The notes under the pieces: generated by a model
Seen by the model: only the letters and a program-made list of their open reading frames with translations
What the model was told of the DNA's origin: nothing
The model's database searches: none
Translations under genes and position numbers: made by a program
Shown: one piece after another, positions 13,003 through 24,146 of the stretch
Numbering within the stretch: position 1 is the first letter of the stretch
Layout of the letters: each line of letters opens with the position of its first letter
Origin: Phaseolus vulgaris
Lineage: Eukaryota > Streptophyta > Magnoliopsida > Fabales > Fabaceae
NCBI RefSeq assembly: GCF_000499845.2
Contig: NC_023756.2
Location: 41,851,393 to 41,915,392, forward strand
Reading direction: 5' to 3'
DNA: 64,000 bases

Positions 13003-13239
13003 TTGTTCAACTAAAAATATCACGTAATATATCATCATTATTAAGTTTGATAGAAAAAAGTTTTTTACAATAAAATAAAAATTTAAGAATAAATAAAACT
13101 AAATAAAAATAAATTATAAAATGCAATCAAAACACTTAATATTATTCAAGATAAAAATTTAACCAAATCATCGAGATATTTAATGTCTTTTCAAATTATT
13201 TTTATTTTCCTATATTATATTTTTATATTGATGATTTTT

Positions 13240-13760
13240 TAACATTCTCATTACACTTACATAACCTAATACTTATACAAATCACACACATAATTTTTTG
13301 TTTTTATAGAGAATCATATTATCTATATACATTGGTATGTCCTAAGAAAAGAAGTTAACAAAACATATATAAAATCTTCTTATAATTATTCAAAGTACAT
13401 GTGTTGAGATTCTTCTTCTGCAACATCATCTACTATTCTATAACATACAATCATCTCAATATTCTTAGTTATCTGACTCATACCAAAAGATAGTTGGATA
13501 GGGATAAAAGGTCTAAGAGCCATTTTATAAGGCATAAGAGAAAGGTTTAGAAATTATCTCAATTTTTTCAAGTAACTTTGTGAACTTGCTAACTACATAA
13601 CATATAAAACTAAAGTATAACAAACCTATTTCTTTTCGGTCACCTAAGACCGACTACTTTGATACCAAAAATGTAACATCTCTTATGAGACTTATATAAC
13701 CTAACACCCATACACAAAGTCTTGACACAATCGAGGTTTCATAACTTACATCACTTATCT
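13240..13760 (-). mobile_element. Degenerate LTR element end with probable primer binding site
   Basis: Read on the minus strand, a segment ending TGTTACAT is followed by TTTTGGTATCAAAG near 13658-13672. This is the arrangement of an LTR end and a tRNA-Met-type primer binding site. A diverged second copy of the LTR end (cttacataacctaatacttatacaa versus acttatataacctaacacccatacac) begins near 13247. The internal part between them is short and unrecognisable. I read this as an eroded, deleted retrotransposon; the limits are uncertain. Confidence 0.45.
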
Positions 13761-14239
13761 CAATGCTATCTAAGGTATCCAAATATATCCATTATCATGT
13801 CTCAAAATACATAACACATAATATAAAATTGAGGGTTTCATGAGCATCTTAAAGGAACTAAGTTATTTAATTAATTTTATTGCTCTCTTGCTCAGAATGC
13901 AAGTGACTTTCGATGGATGTATGCAATTAACACATCCAAACCTTCCTCTACAAAATTCAATCCAAGAACATTAAAAGCGACAATGTCAATATAATTTTTC
14001 AATTCATCCAAAAGTTTATTGATGAGTTAATTATCGAAATTAAATAAAAATTATAATTATTCTTGGAAAAAGGTATTTCCCTCGTTCCATACATTGAATA
14101 TCACATTATAAAAAATTGAGGTCACTCCTTTATTTACTACATCATATTCATATAACTTAACATTTTACCATAATAAATTGAAACACATTTTATTTTGTTT
14201 ACTTAATCAACTGCATGATTTGTTCCCATTGTGTGAGTT

Positions 14240-14830
14240 TACGTTCCACATTGAGAAAGTTGAACAATAAATAAGAAAGAATACCCTTACATTCATTGTC
14301 TTTATATTTTTGGATTGGAGATGGTGTTAATCCATTATGTGGGTTTGAATCATATCTCATTATTATTGAATCTCCTCGATGTATCCCGCCTCGAAGGACC
14401 TATCAGTGGTATCAGAAACTAGTTTGTCTTGGTGACCGACTCAGATGAGTTCAATATAGTCTTTGTCTCAAAAGTCTTCATGGAAGAGGTTCAAGTAATC
14501 ATGTTCCATTAATGTGAATAGTGGTACAAGTAAGGGTCAATTGTGAGGTACTCGTGGTTATAAATGTTTTTGCTCGATGGGGATATACCAATGTGGAAGT
14601 GACTTGCACTAGAAGGGAACATTTTTAGGAAATCCAATCGTGAGTCAAAGTATCACATTATGTAGAAATGAGAAAATTAGGCACCACGTAAGAAAGAAGA
14701 CCCATAAACCTATTGCCTTAAGGTTTTGGGTTGGAGGTGTACTCAATCCCTTATGCGAGTTTGGCTTAGGTATCATTGTTACTAAATCTACACAGTGAAT
14801 TTCCCCTTGAAAGACCAGTGACACCACAAC
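14240..14830. repeat. Two diverged copies of a dispersed repeat in tandem
   Basis: Two segments, about 14240-14410 and 14655-14820, share blocks such as aataagaaag/gtaagaaag, cattgtcttta...ttttggattggag / ttgccttaaggttttgggttggag, and cattattattgaatc / cattgttactaaatc. The segment at 14400-14430 contains agtggtatcagaa, which resembles a tRNA-Met-type primer binding site. Probably old LTR-retrotransposon sequence; no protein is encoded. Confidence 0.45.
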
Positions 14831-15899
14831 ATACTTAATATTGAAAATCACACATTTTAACAAAAGGTCCTCGACGATAATCATTATAACTGACATCATA
14901 TGAATTAATAGTTGTAGTGGTAGAATTAAAAACGTGAAATAAGAAGCAAATGAAGTTGTAGTATTGTCTTGGAATAATTTTTTTTATTCTATTGTTTGTC
15001 TTTAATTCACTTTTGCAGATAACAAAAAAGTGCAATGCGAAGAAGAATGTTAGGGAAAAGTCTAACACCCATGATTTTAATTAAGTGCTGAAAACAACTA
15101 AGTGTATAACTTGGTCATGCTTCGTTTTTAAGATGATAATATTTGTTTTACAACAAATCATGCAAGATGCAAGTGTTTCGTATGTAAGATAAGACAACAT
15201 TGTGTTGTCTTCTTTTAACATATGTTAAGCATTTGTCACGCTAAAATGATATGCACATAAAATTAAGCTAACATTTTACTACATGAACATTTAGAAGCTT
15301 ATTCTATGTCAGGGAATGTTTGTTACTTTTGAATGCCAAGAAACCTATTCAAAATGAATTCACATCAATGATCTCTTGTGTGAAGAGATAAACTTGTTTT
15401 CTTCAAAAACTCCCTAACGCTAGCATTGTCAACTCTGGTAATACTATTTACTTCATACAAATTTGTGCTTTAGATAAATTCAAGTAAAAACACATTACAA
15501 AGATATAATTATGTCTACCTATTAGGATGTTACGTAAAGAAGAAAAGAAAAGTTATGTTGCATGGAGTGCAATTGATGCATCCTTCACAATTAAGTTCAT
15601 CATAAACAAGAACAACATTCAAGTAAGTTGAAAATAATTTTGTTTTGACTATATTCTACAGGGCCCATTTAAAGCCATCCATCAAGAACTCAACAAATCT
15701 CGTTGAATAGTAGTAAAATGTTTCTCAAATTTTTGCGCCCTTAGAAGATTTCTAGAGAACACTATACGTGTTCACTTAAAAAACAAGAAAAGAACGCATA
15801 AACTTTGTATACGTTGAAATACAGTATCCCTTTTTAGTGATCAACCTTATGATTTGTTAATCACCATTCAAATATTTTTTTTATATTAGCCAATAGTGG

Positions 15900-16560
15900 T
15901 TTTTCGGCAAATAATTCACGAGTATTAGCTAGGAGGTTTTTATTAAAAAATTAATCTTAAACGTGTTAGTCAAGATTGACTACAACCCGGAAGGATACTT
16001 TGTCTAGGAGTGACTGAATTTCAAAGAATAATATATTTAAGCTTGGGTGATTGCGTTCCAAAGGATACTCATTTTGACAAAAAATGATTGTGTTAAAGAA
16101 TAATCATTTTAGCCAGGAGTGATTTCATTAAAAAGAATACTCGGTTTTAGCTAAGAATGGTTGTGCTTCAAAGAATACTCTTTTTAGCCAGTAATGATAG
16201 TGTGTCAAAGAATGCATGTTTTAGTTTGGAAAATCAATGGTCTCATTTTAGTCAAGAGTGGTTATGTTTAGAATACTCAATGAGTTAGCTAAGGGCATTT
16301 ACGAGCATAAAAATTACTCAAGGGGTTAGTCAAAAGTGGGTACAAGCCCAAATAATACACAAAGGGTTAACTAGAATTAGCTACGAGCCAAAAAAATAGA
16401 TTTAAAACAATACTTGTTTGTACTTCGCACCATTAGTTTGCTTAGTGAAATTCAATATGTTGATTGAGAACTTGACGTAGTCTGTTTTGTCAATCAAACC
16501 AATATCAAAATATATCATGTGTATTTTGCTTTTAATTTGCATGTTATTATTCCCTGTGCT
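15900..16560 (+). repeat. Degenerate copia-type LTR with a ~37-bp minisatellite
   Basis: From about 15960 to 16400 a degenerate unit of roughly 37 bases recurs about ten times, with the core ttttagcCAGGAGTGATTGtg...caaagaatactc. It is followed by cttagtgaaattcaat...ttgagaacttgacgtagtc. That block resembles the distal part of the solo LTR at 9885-10937 (gttgaggactggatgtagc), so I take the stretch to be an old LTR containing an internal minisatellite. No LTR ends or target duplications were found. Confidence 0.55.
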
Positions 16561-17125
16561 AATCTAAGAGAGAGAATCACTATGAAAAATAAGTTTGAAA
16601 GATAATTTAAGAAGTAGGTTTATTAAGTGATAAAGTCTCATTTGTCGCATTCCCTTAGACAAAATAGAGGTTAAAAAGACATTAACAGGTCACTTTTCAT
16701 ACAAAATTATCATTTGAGTAATTATCATAAGATGATATTTACGAGAAATTTAAAAAATATGTTAAAACATAGTTTAAGTCTCTTTTCTTGTGTTTTTCCT
16801 GTTTTCTACAAGGAGGAATATGTAAAAGCAAAAGAAAAAATATGAGAAAGGTTCTAAGTGTGAAAGTGAGGATAACATAGTTTTTGACTTATGTTGCACC
16901 TAACTTGTTTATTACTTGGATATTTTGTGTTATTGAAAGTTGAAGTAAAAGTATAAACTTGAGATATGGGGATAAGATGCTCTTTTAAAGGTTATCGTAA
17001 TTGGCACCAACATGCTTTCATGTTTCAACTTAGTGTGTTTTACTGACTATGTTGGTTGTAATAAGAATCAAAATAGTAAACTAACTTACTATATTAGTTA
17101 TTTAATAACTTATATAAAAGGTTCA

Positions 17126-18230
17126 ATATGACTCTTTTTACAGAAAATGTATCGTAACAAAAGTAATAATTTGTTCCTAAGGACAAATATCGAACCCACA
17201 AGGAACAATTGAATTCTCAAGTATAAGATTTACTAAATAGAAAACAATAAGTAAAATTTTGTAGGATATTTGTTGTGTATGATTGCAAGAATGTAAATAA
17301 AACAAAGTAAATAGTTGTTGATTCAATTGGGAAAATTGGAATTGTTATTCATCCTTCTCACTCTTTTGTATTTTGAAAAGCATGATAAAATTCTATAATT
17401 GATTGATATTGATGCCATATAAAATTCATTTATATTGATTCCTCGCATATAAAATTATTAAGATAGTCTCAAATATCAATTACTCACATATTTATAAAAA
17501 AAAATTATCGTTACGAGCAGATATTGATAGCAATTAACATTTCAAATCTATTCCTGGAATTCAAATATGTTAAGCATTGTCACTTAGGTCAGATGCCTTG
17601 AAGTACTTTTCAATCAAAATATATGATTTAAATATCACCTCAATAGATAAGAGTTTGAACAAATTACTCCCAATCCCAAATGGTAGAATTAGTAAAAAAA
17701 AAAAAGATTCAAGACCTTTCTCCTTAATAGTTCCCTCCTCTAGGTGGGTTTTCTATCACCTTCAATTCTCCAATTGATGTCCAAGGTTGTGCCTTATGCC
17801 TCATATTTAACCTAATTGGACTTGGGCTAAGTGACTTCTCGTCTGGCGTGATTGGTCTCATTGGGTGAGTTGGACGAGGAAAAAATTCCTAACTTCTCTA
17901 TAATGATCTCGCCTAGCGAGATTGGGTTTGGTTGGACGAGTTCCTCTGTAGTGCTTCTAAATAAGGCGAGTTTGGGCAATCTGAATCAGCGTTTCAGCCT
18001 TCCCTTTTCATCTGTCTATCCTCTTTTAGCCCTTTCATCTCCATTATCCCTTAAAATCCTGAAATTAACACAAATTTGAGACTAAATCGTTCTTATTCAT
18101 ATTATAATCACAAAATATGTAAAAAGATTAAATTCATAAATTAAGGGTTAATTTATAGTTATTTTATCAATAAATATTTATAAGTATTTGTCTTTTAATA
18201 TGAAATATTACTGAAATATGTCACTTATCA
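17126..18230 (-). mobile_element. Solo LTR of the TGATAAGTG family, minus orientation
   Basis: Read on the minus strand it starts TGATAAGTGAC at 18230 and ends in a degraded ...AGAGTCATAT at 17126, 1105 bp. The ttgttcctaaggacaaatatcgaac block matches the reverse complement of the 11836-12930 LTR. The sequence gttca lies immediately outside on both sides (17121-17125 and 18231-18235), a 5-bp target duplication. It contains GCGAG-rich stretches at 17850-17960, characteristic of this copy but different in the middle from the 11836 copy. The adjoining sequence to the right is tandemly repeated together with part of this LTR. Confidence 0.8.
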
Positions 18231-20312
18231 GTTCACACTTTTTAAATCATTTGAATCTATGTCGATTGTATGACTAACATAGTAAGCTTTAGTCAACCGA
18301 GACATAAAGTCTCAAACAATAATGATTCTTTCTTTGAGTGACTCTTTAATAGTAAAGACTTTAAGAAATACAAATTTTAAGACTCATGTTTGCCATTACA
18401 AACATGAAAAGCAAGAAAAGAAGATCCAGGATGTTTCTCCTTGTCGACTGCCTCCTCTAGATATTTTTATATTATATTATTCCAATGATGTCTAAAGTTG
18501 TGTCTTACGCCTCATATTTAACCTAGTTGGGCTTGGGCTAAGTGACTTCTCGCCTGGGCGAGTTAGACGAGAAAAAACCCAACTTTTCTGGAGTGATCTC
18601 ACCTGGGTGAGATTCGACGAGTTCCTGTGAAGTGCTTTTGGCTTAGGCAAGTTTGTGCGACTTAAATCAGTGTTTTAGCCTTCCCTTTTCATCTTGTCTA
18701 TTCTCCTTTAGTCCTTTCATCTCCATTTTCACCTAAAATCCTGAAATTGACACAAGTTTTTGGAATAAATCGTTCTTATTCATAATATAATAACAAAATA
18801 TGTAAAATGGTTTAAATTCATAAATTAGGGGTTAAATTATAGTTATTTTATCAATAAACGAACATAAGTGTTTGTCTTTTAATATGAAATGTTACTGAAA
18901 TATGACACTTATGAGTTCACACTTTTTAAATCATCTGAATTTGTGTCGATTGTATGACTGACTTAGTAAGCCTTATTCATTTGACACATAAAGTCTCAAA
19001 CAATAATGATTCTTTCTCTCAATGACTCTTCAATAGTATTCATTTTAAGAAATACAAAGTTCAAAACTCATGTTGGCCACTGCAAGCATGAAAAGCAAGA
19101 AAAGAAGATCCAGGATGTTTCTCATTCATGGTTGTCTCCTCTAGGGTTTTCTATTACCTTTTATTCTCTCAATGATGTATAGGATTGTGTCTTACGCCTC
19201 ATATTTAACCTAGTTACACTTGGGCTAAGTGACTTCTCGCATGGGCACGTTTGGGCTCACTTGGGCGTGCTGGACATGAAAAAATCCAACTTCTCTAGAA
19301 TGATCTCGCTTGGGCGAGTTCCTATGGAGTGCTTCTAGCTTAGGCGAGTTTGGGCAAGTTGAATCAGCGTTTCAGCCTTCCTTTTCATCTTGTCTATTCA
19401 CCTTTAGCCCTTTCATCTCCATTTTCTATGGGTGGCATGTGGGGCAGACCATGCGGGTCGTCCTGCTACCAAAAATTGCGGGGCAGACTCACTAATCTAG
19501 CCCGTTAAACCACTTTGACCTGCCTCGCATAACCCGCAGCCCGTGCAGGCCAATAGCGGGGCGTGACTGGTTAGCCCGCTGGCTCGCGTAAATAAAAAAT
19601 AATTACTTAATTTATTTATTTTTGTACAAAAAAATCATACTCCATTCATCCATTATTGTGTGACTTTTTTTTTGTTTTATTTTAAATATTTGAATTTAAT
19701 GTACTAAAAGAAATGAATGTTTTATTTTAATCATCCAAAGGAGTTAGTATTAAGAGTGACAGTGGATTTAATTTTAAGTAAAGTCTTATATTTAAAATTT
19801 GTTAATAAAAATTTAATATAAAGAAGATATTTCAATAGGATAGTTAAAAAATTAGTCATCTTCATTAAAATATTTTGTAGCAAAACTTTGATAAGATACT
19901 TTTATATATTAACATACATATTTAAGAAAAAATAGATGCAAAATAAAACTTTAATTATTTTTAATCAAGCCTTATAACAACCCTCATACAATGAGTCTAC
20001 ACTCCTTGTGCGGGGTGGGCCAAACGCTCGACGGACTTATACGAAGAGGGTCAACCTGCATTGCCACCCGTACATTTTCTCCTAAATTTCTAAAGTTAAC
20101 ACAAATTTAGGAATAAATCGTTATAATTCATATTATAATAAAAAAATATGTAAAAAAAAAAGTATACTTATTTTACCAATAAGTTTTCACTTTTTAAATC
20201 ATCTGAATATCTTATTCAACTGACACATAAAGTCTCAAACAATAATGACTCTTTCGCTCGATTACTCTTTCAATAGGATACATTTTAAGAAATACAAAAG
20301 TTCAAAACTTTT
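18231..20312. repeat. Tandem array of LTR-plus-flank units (~680 bp)
   Basis: A flank segment F (cacactttttaaatcat... to ...aggatgtttctc, ~200-230 bp) occurs at 18231, 18912 and 20186. Between the copies lies the same ~450-bp part of the adjoining solo LTR (from cctcctctag to near cacttatca). Thus the order is LTR, F, LTR part, F, LTR part, F. The first period is 681 bp. The second LTR part is interrupted by a hAT-like element at 19427-20072 and has lost about 65 bp near 20185. The last F is cut near 20312. All units share high similarity, including repeated motifs such as gggcttgggctaagtgacttctcg. Confidence 0.85.
19427..20072. mobile_element. Non-autonomous hAT-like transposon
   Basis: A 646-bp GC-richer-ended insert begins TATGGGTGGCATGTGGGG and ends CCTGCATTGCCACCCGTA, giving imperfect terminal inverted repeats (TA-GGGTGGCA-TG). 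It interrupts an LTR copy and is flanked by cattttc (19420-19426 and 20073-20079), a 7-bp exact duplication that could be 8 bp with one mismatch. hAT elements make 8-bp duplications, and similar ggcaatgcggg ends occur in plant hAT families. No transposase is encoded. Confidence 0.75.
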
Positions 20313-21616
20313 GCAAAGATAGTTTTTATTCTTAGGTTGTTTAGGTAAGTTTATCTATAAATTTATAGAAAAAAAAATAAGAAATAAATTTTTGATTAAC
20401 CTATATATAAGTGAAAACTTCAATTTTGGAAATATTAAATTGAAAAACTTTAGCAAATTACTTTATACATAAATTAATTTTAACTCAACTTATTTTTTTA
20501 TTTTTTCCTCCTAAAACTGTTTATGTAAAATTATTCAAATACATTATATCTATAACAAGAAAAAAAAAACTAAATAGTTGGAATTATAAAAATATTATTA
20601 ATGATTAATATGTGTAAGAGGTTCTTCTAAAGAAGGCCAAAATTGTAGGGTAGATGCATGTTTATCTTTACCTATTTCCATTATCCATTAAAATTGTGTG
20701 TATATATATTTATATTCTTAATTAAAAGAATAAATAAAATAAATGTGGAACATTTTAAAAACTGCATAACTTAAAAAAATAAAAAATAAAAATAAACCCA
20801 CCCTAACACCAAATGGATGGCAGCACTACTATGCTCCCAAAGAAATACCCCTGAACCAATTTATAAAACCACCCATAACAACACAGTAGGATGCAGTAGC
20901 AGTAAGAGCAAAGTCTTGATGAAATATGAAGCTTTACCAAATTCATTCCACAAAAACAATATGCTTAGCAAAAATATCTTGTGTTTACCAAATTTGGTGT
21001 CCCTGGTCGCCAGACTTTCCAGCTTCAACTGCAACATGCAAAACATTCTCCCTCACTAGGATCAAATGTAATCTTCCCAGTATACAGACCCTCAATTAAA
21101 CACACATGCACCATTAACAATTTATGAGTAGATAACAACACTCAAATGTAAAAGCAGATAATAGGTATTTTGTATTACAATATTGATGAAATATTTTTTT
21201 GTTTGCTTTAGTATGCAGTCTTGTGCACAAATGTACATTGGACAATAGTGTAAAAGGGTTGGAACATCTCTAGTATTTAATTTTATTTTATTTAGTTTTT
21301 TTACTGATAAAAAATAGTACATAAACAACACTACTTGACACTCTTTAAACCCTGAATTGGGCATTGGTACCAGTAAAAAAATATAATTAAAGCAGGATAA
21401 ATTATGCATCATACATAATCAAGATTTCAACTGTGTCATGTAGAATATTTCCTAAACATCTATCTTAGCCTCCTTAAACACAATTATTTCTATGATCTCC
21501 TTACTATGTATTCTTGTGAAATTCCTTTTAGTTACCTCTCTCCCCAAAATAACCCTCCATGAAAAAAAATAGAGCATTTGACAGGACTTTAGTAAACCAA
21601 AATTGTTGAAAATCCT
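20313..21616. other. AT-rich spacer, nothing recognised
   Basis: No gene, RNA gene or named repeat was recognised. Open frames at 20817-21059 on both strands are short and resemble nothing I know. Confidence 0.5.
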
Positions 21617-21755
21617 CACAAATTAGTTTTTTTTTAATCGATAATAAAAAATAAGTAAATTGAAATCACTTCAGGATGATTCAACTCTTATACCCAATGT
21701 CCAAACACCGATTTCAGCCTAAAACCTTTAAAACTAACCAGAACTAACTGAAAAA
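21617..21755 (-). mobile_element. LINE 3' tail fragment
   Basis: A T-run followed by aatcgataataaaaaataag, a diverged cacttcaggatgattcaactcttata block and ccgatttcagcctaaaacc...aaactaac matches the 3' end of the LINE whose tail lies at 35770-36027. The tail only; minus orientation. Confidence 0.7.
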
Positions 21756-21942
21756 ACACTATCGTACTCTCTATTCATATATATTCTTATTTATGGTACC
21801 TATGGATAATGAATTTGTATGTGTTTAATATCCATCCTCGTTGAGTAATGCCTATATTTATTCACATTTGTACCGACTCAAATATTTATTTAATAATTTT
21901 TTTCATAAAAAATATTTTCTTTAAATAAAAAAAATCAACAAG

Positions 21943-21945
<3 letters not shown>

Positions 21946-21975
<30 letters not shown>
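21946..21975. repeat. (AT)n microsatellite
   Basis: An uninterrupted AT/TA run of about 30 bases. Confidence 0.95.
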
Positions 21976-21978
<3 letters not shown>

Positions 21979-24146
21979 TTTAAAAGAAGAAAGGAAAGTA
22001 TAAAATATTAAAGAATTACATACACTTAGATTTTTTAAAACCTTGCCTTTTGTTAGACAATGAGAAGAGAAAAAAAAAAATCTGTTTTTAAAAATAATAC
22101 TAAATTAAAAATGAAAATCTTTTTCAAAAAATTATTTGTTTTTCGTATAATGGACTCATTCTTTCTTTCTTTATCACCCCACGTTCCACATGATCTGAAG
22201 AAGAATTGAAGAAGTCAAAGTTAACCCACGGAAGTTGAAAATAGGAGAATGAGTGAGTTCCTTTTATCGTAAAATCTATACAAAGATTTTGCACAGTGAA
22301 TTGTAGTTATATGTAGTCATCACCTACCCACCTTTACTCTTCCATATATTATATATAGCTGCCATTTCTAATGATAAGCCCTAGGCTTAGAGAGACATCA
22401 TAGGATGCATGTACTCATGCATACAAATTAAGAAACATATATAGTTTTTTTTAGGATCTGAAATAGTGTTGTTGAAATAATGTAATAAGAAGATACTCCA
22501 TTATTTCTACAAACATTGTGTACTTTAGTTGCCACTTGTATAAATTTTTACTTTTGAAAAGGATATTTATTTCAATCTTTTATGTTTTCCGCAACTGTTT
22601 TATGTAAGAAGATTGTAATGCTTTTAAAACTAAAGATGAACCTGTTTTTAAAAAAATATTAAGACAACCAATGCTAAATATTTTCTGGTTTGGTATGCAT
22701 GATAAATGTTGGAGATCCACATCGATGAACTTTAAGTCTAACTCAACTCCATAAAACCGGCTCACAGAATTGAGGTTTGTACAATGATCAAATTACACTA
22801 TCATTTGTAGAGGTTTATGATAGTACACAATGTTTATAACTATTTTTTAAGAGTATAAAAAATTAATTGACCCTAAAATTTTACAGGGTTTTGTTTGATT
22901 GAGACGATAGGAAAAAGGAAGGAAAGAAGAAAAAAAGTGAGTGAAAAGTTTGATTATTTAGATATAGAAAAAGTGTCTTGAAAGTGAATAAATTTAAGAT
23001 AAAAAAGTTTGTTGATGATTTGATTAATGTGATTGAAATGTAATTTTTTTAATTGTATAATTTAATTATTTATCAAAATACTTTGTCTAAAAATACGTAA
23101 ATTTTTGTTTTAAAATAAATATAAAAGTATATATCAAAAGGTTTTTAATATTTATATATTTATGAGGAATATTTGTAATTAAAGAAAATTTTGGCGAGAT
23201 TAATTTTTATAACTAATATTATTACGTAAATGAACAAAATTTTGTAATTATAATTCGTAGTTTATTCTTTGGACAATAAATAAATAAATAAATAGTTCAT
23301 AATAATTATACATAAAACATGAAATTTGATTGATAAACGTGTTTAAACAACAATAAAAATAAATGATTAATCAATTACAATGACAAAGTTAATCAATTAT
23401 GATGACAAACTTAATTGATTAAATTTTTTATATAAATCGATTATAATAATTTGTTATCTGTGATTAATAAGACAAAGGTCATGAGTGCACACAAATCTCA
23501 CATTCATGCAGGGACAAAATGGTCATCTCACCTTCATTTTCTTTCTGCACAAATCATCCCTATTTACCTTAACTAAACCAAATTGTCACTGCATTGACTT
23601 TCTCAACCCCCAAATCATCCTAAAGACTACATTACTCTAAACAAATAGAGGCTAGAGTGTTAAGGTATTATGTGAAAAGTGTCATCGAGTGTGGAGGTGA
23701 GTAGATTTTATTCTAATATGTATTAAAAATAATCACTTGCTCCATTTGAAGTTAAATCCAAGAAAAATTAATTAGTCTTTTCACTATTAAGAAAACTATA
23801 ATTAGTGTCATTTAATTTTATTAAGCACATTTATATTTTTTTGTTGGGAAAGTAAAGAAATTAGATGGAAATAAAGAGATGAGTCCAAGTATATTAGAAC
23901 TAAAGTGAAAGTTAAAGATGTTTGGTTGAAAATAAAAGTCCTACCATTTATTTCCTTTCTTTCATATAGAATAACCTATATAAATATCATCGTCTTCAAT
24001 TTTTAAAAGTATAATTTAAATTAACTAAAGAATATTTGTATGTAAATAAAATAAAATAATTAAAATATATTTGTAATCAGAGAAAAGGTTTGATTTATTC
24101 TTTATTCTCTTCATTTTTTTTTCTATTACCAATTTTATCACAATAT
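21976..24146. other. AT-rich intergenic stretch with small repeats
   Basis: No gene was recognised. At about 22708-22800 a segment starting tgttggagatccacatcgatg resembles a common legume dispersed repeat that I cannot name. At 23275-23292 there is a (AAAT)n run. At 23362-23425 two 22-bp copies of ttaatcaattacaatgacaa(a) are followed by an inverted taattgattaa, a small tandem and palindrome. Confidence 0.5.

Noticed and set aside
14645..15068. Overlapping minus-strand open frames with hydrophobic stretches
   Set aside because: They cover the diverged repeat pair at 14240-14830 and AT-rich DNA; hydrophobicity follows from composition.
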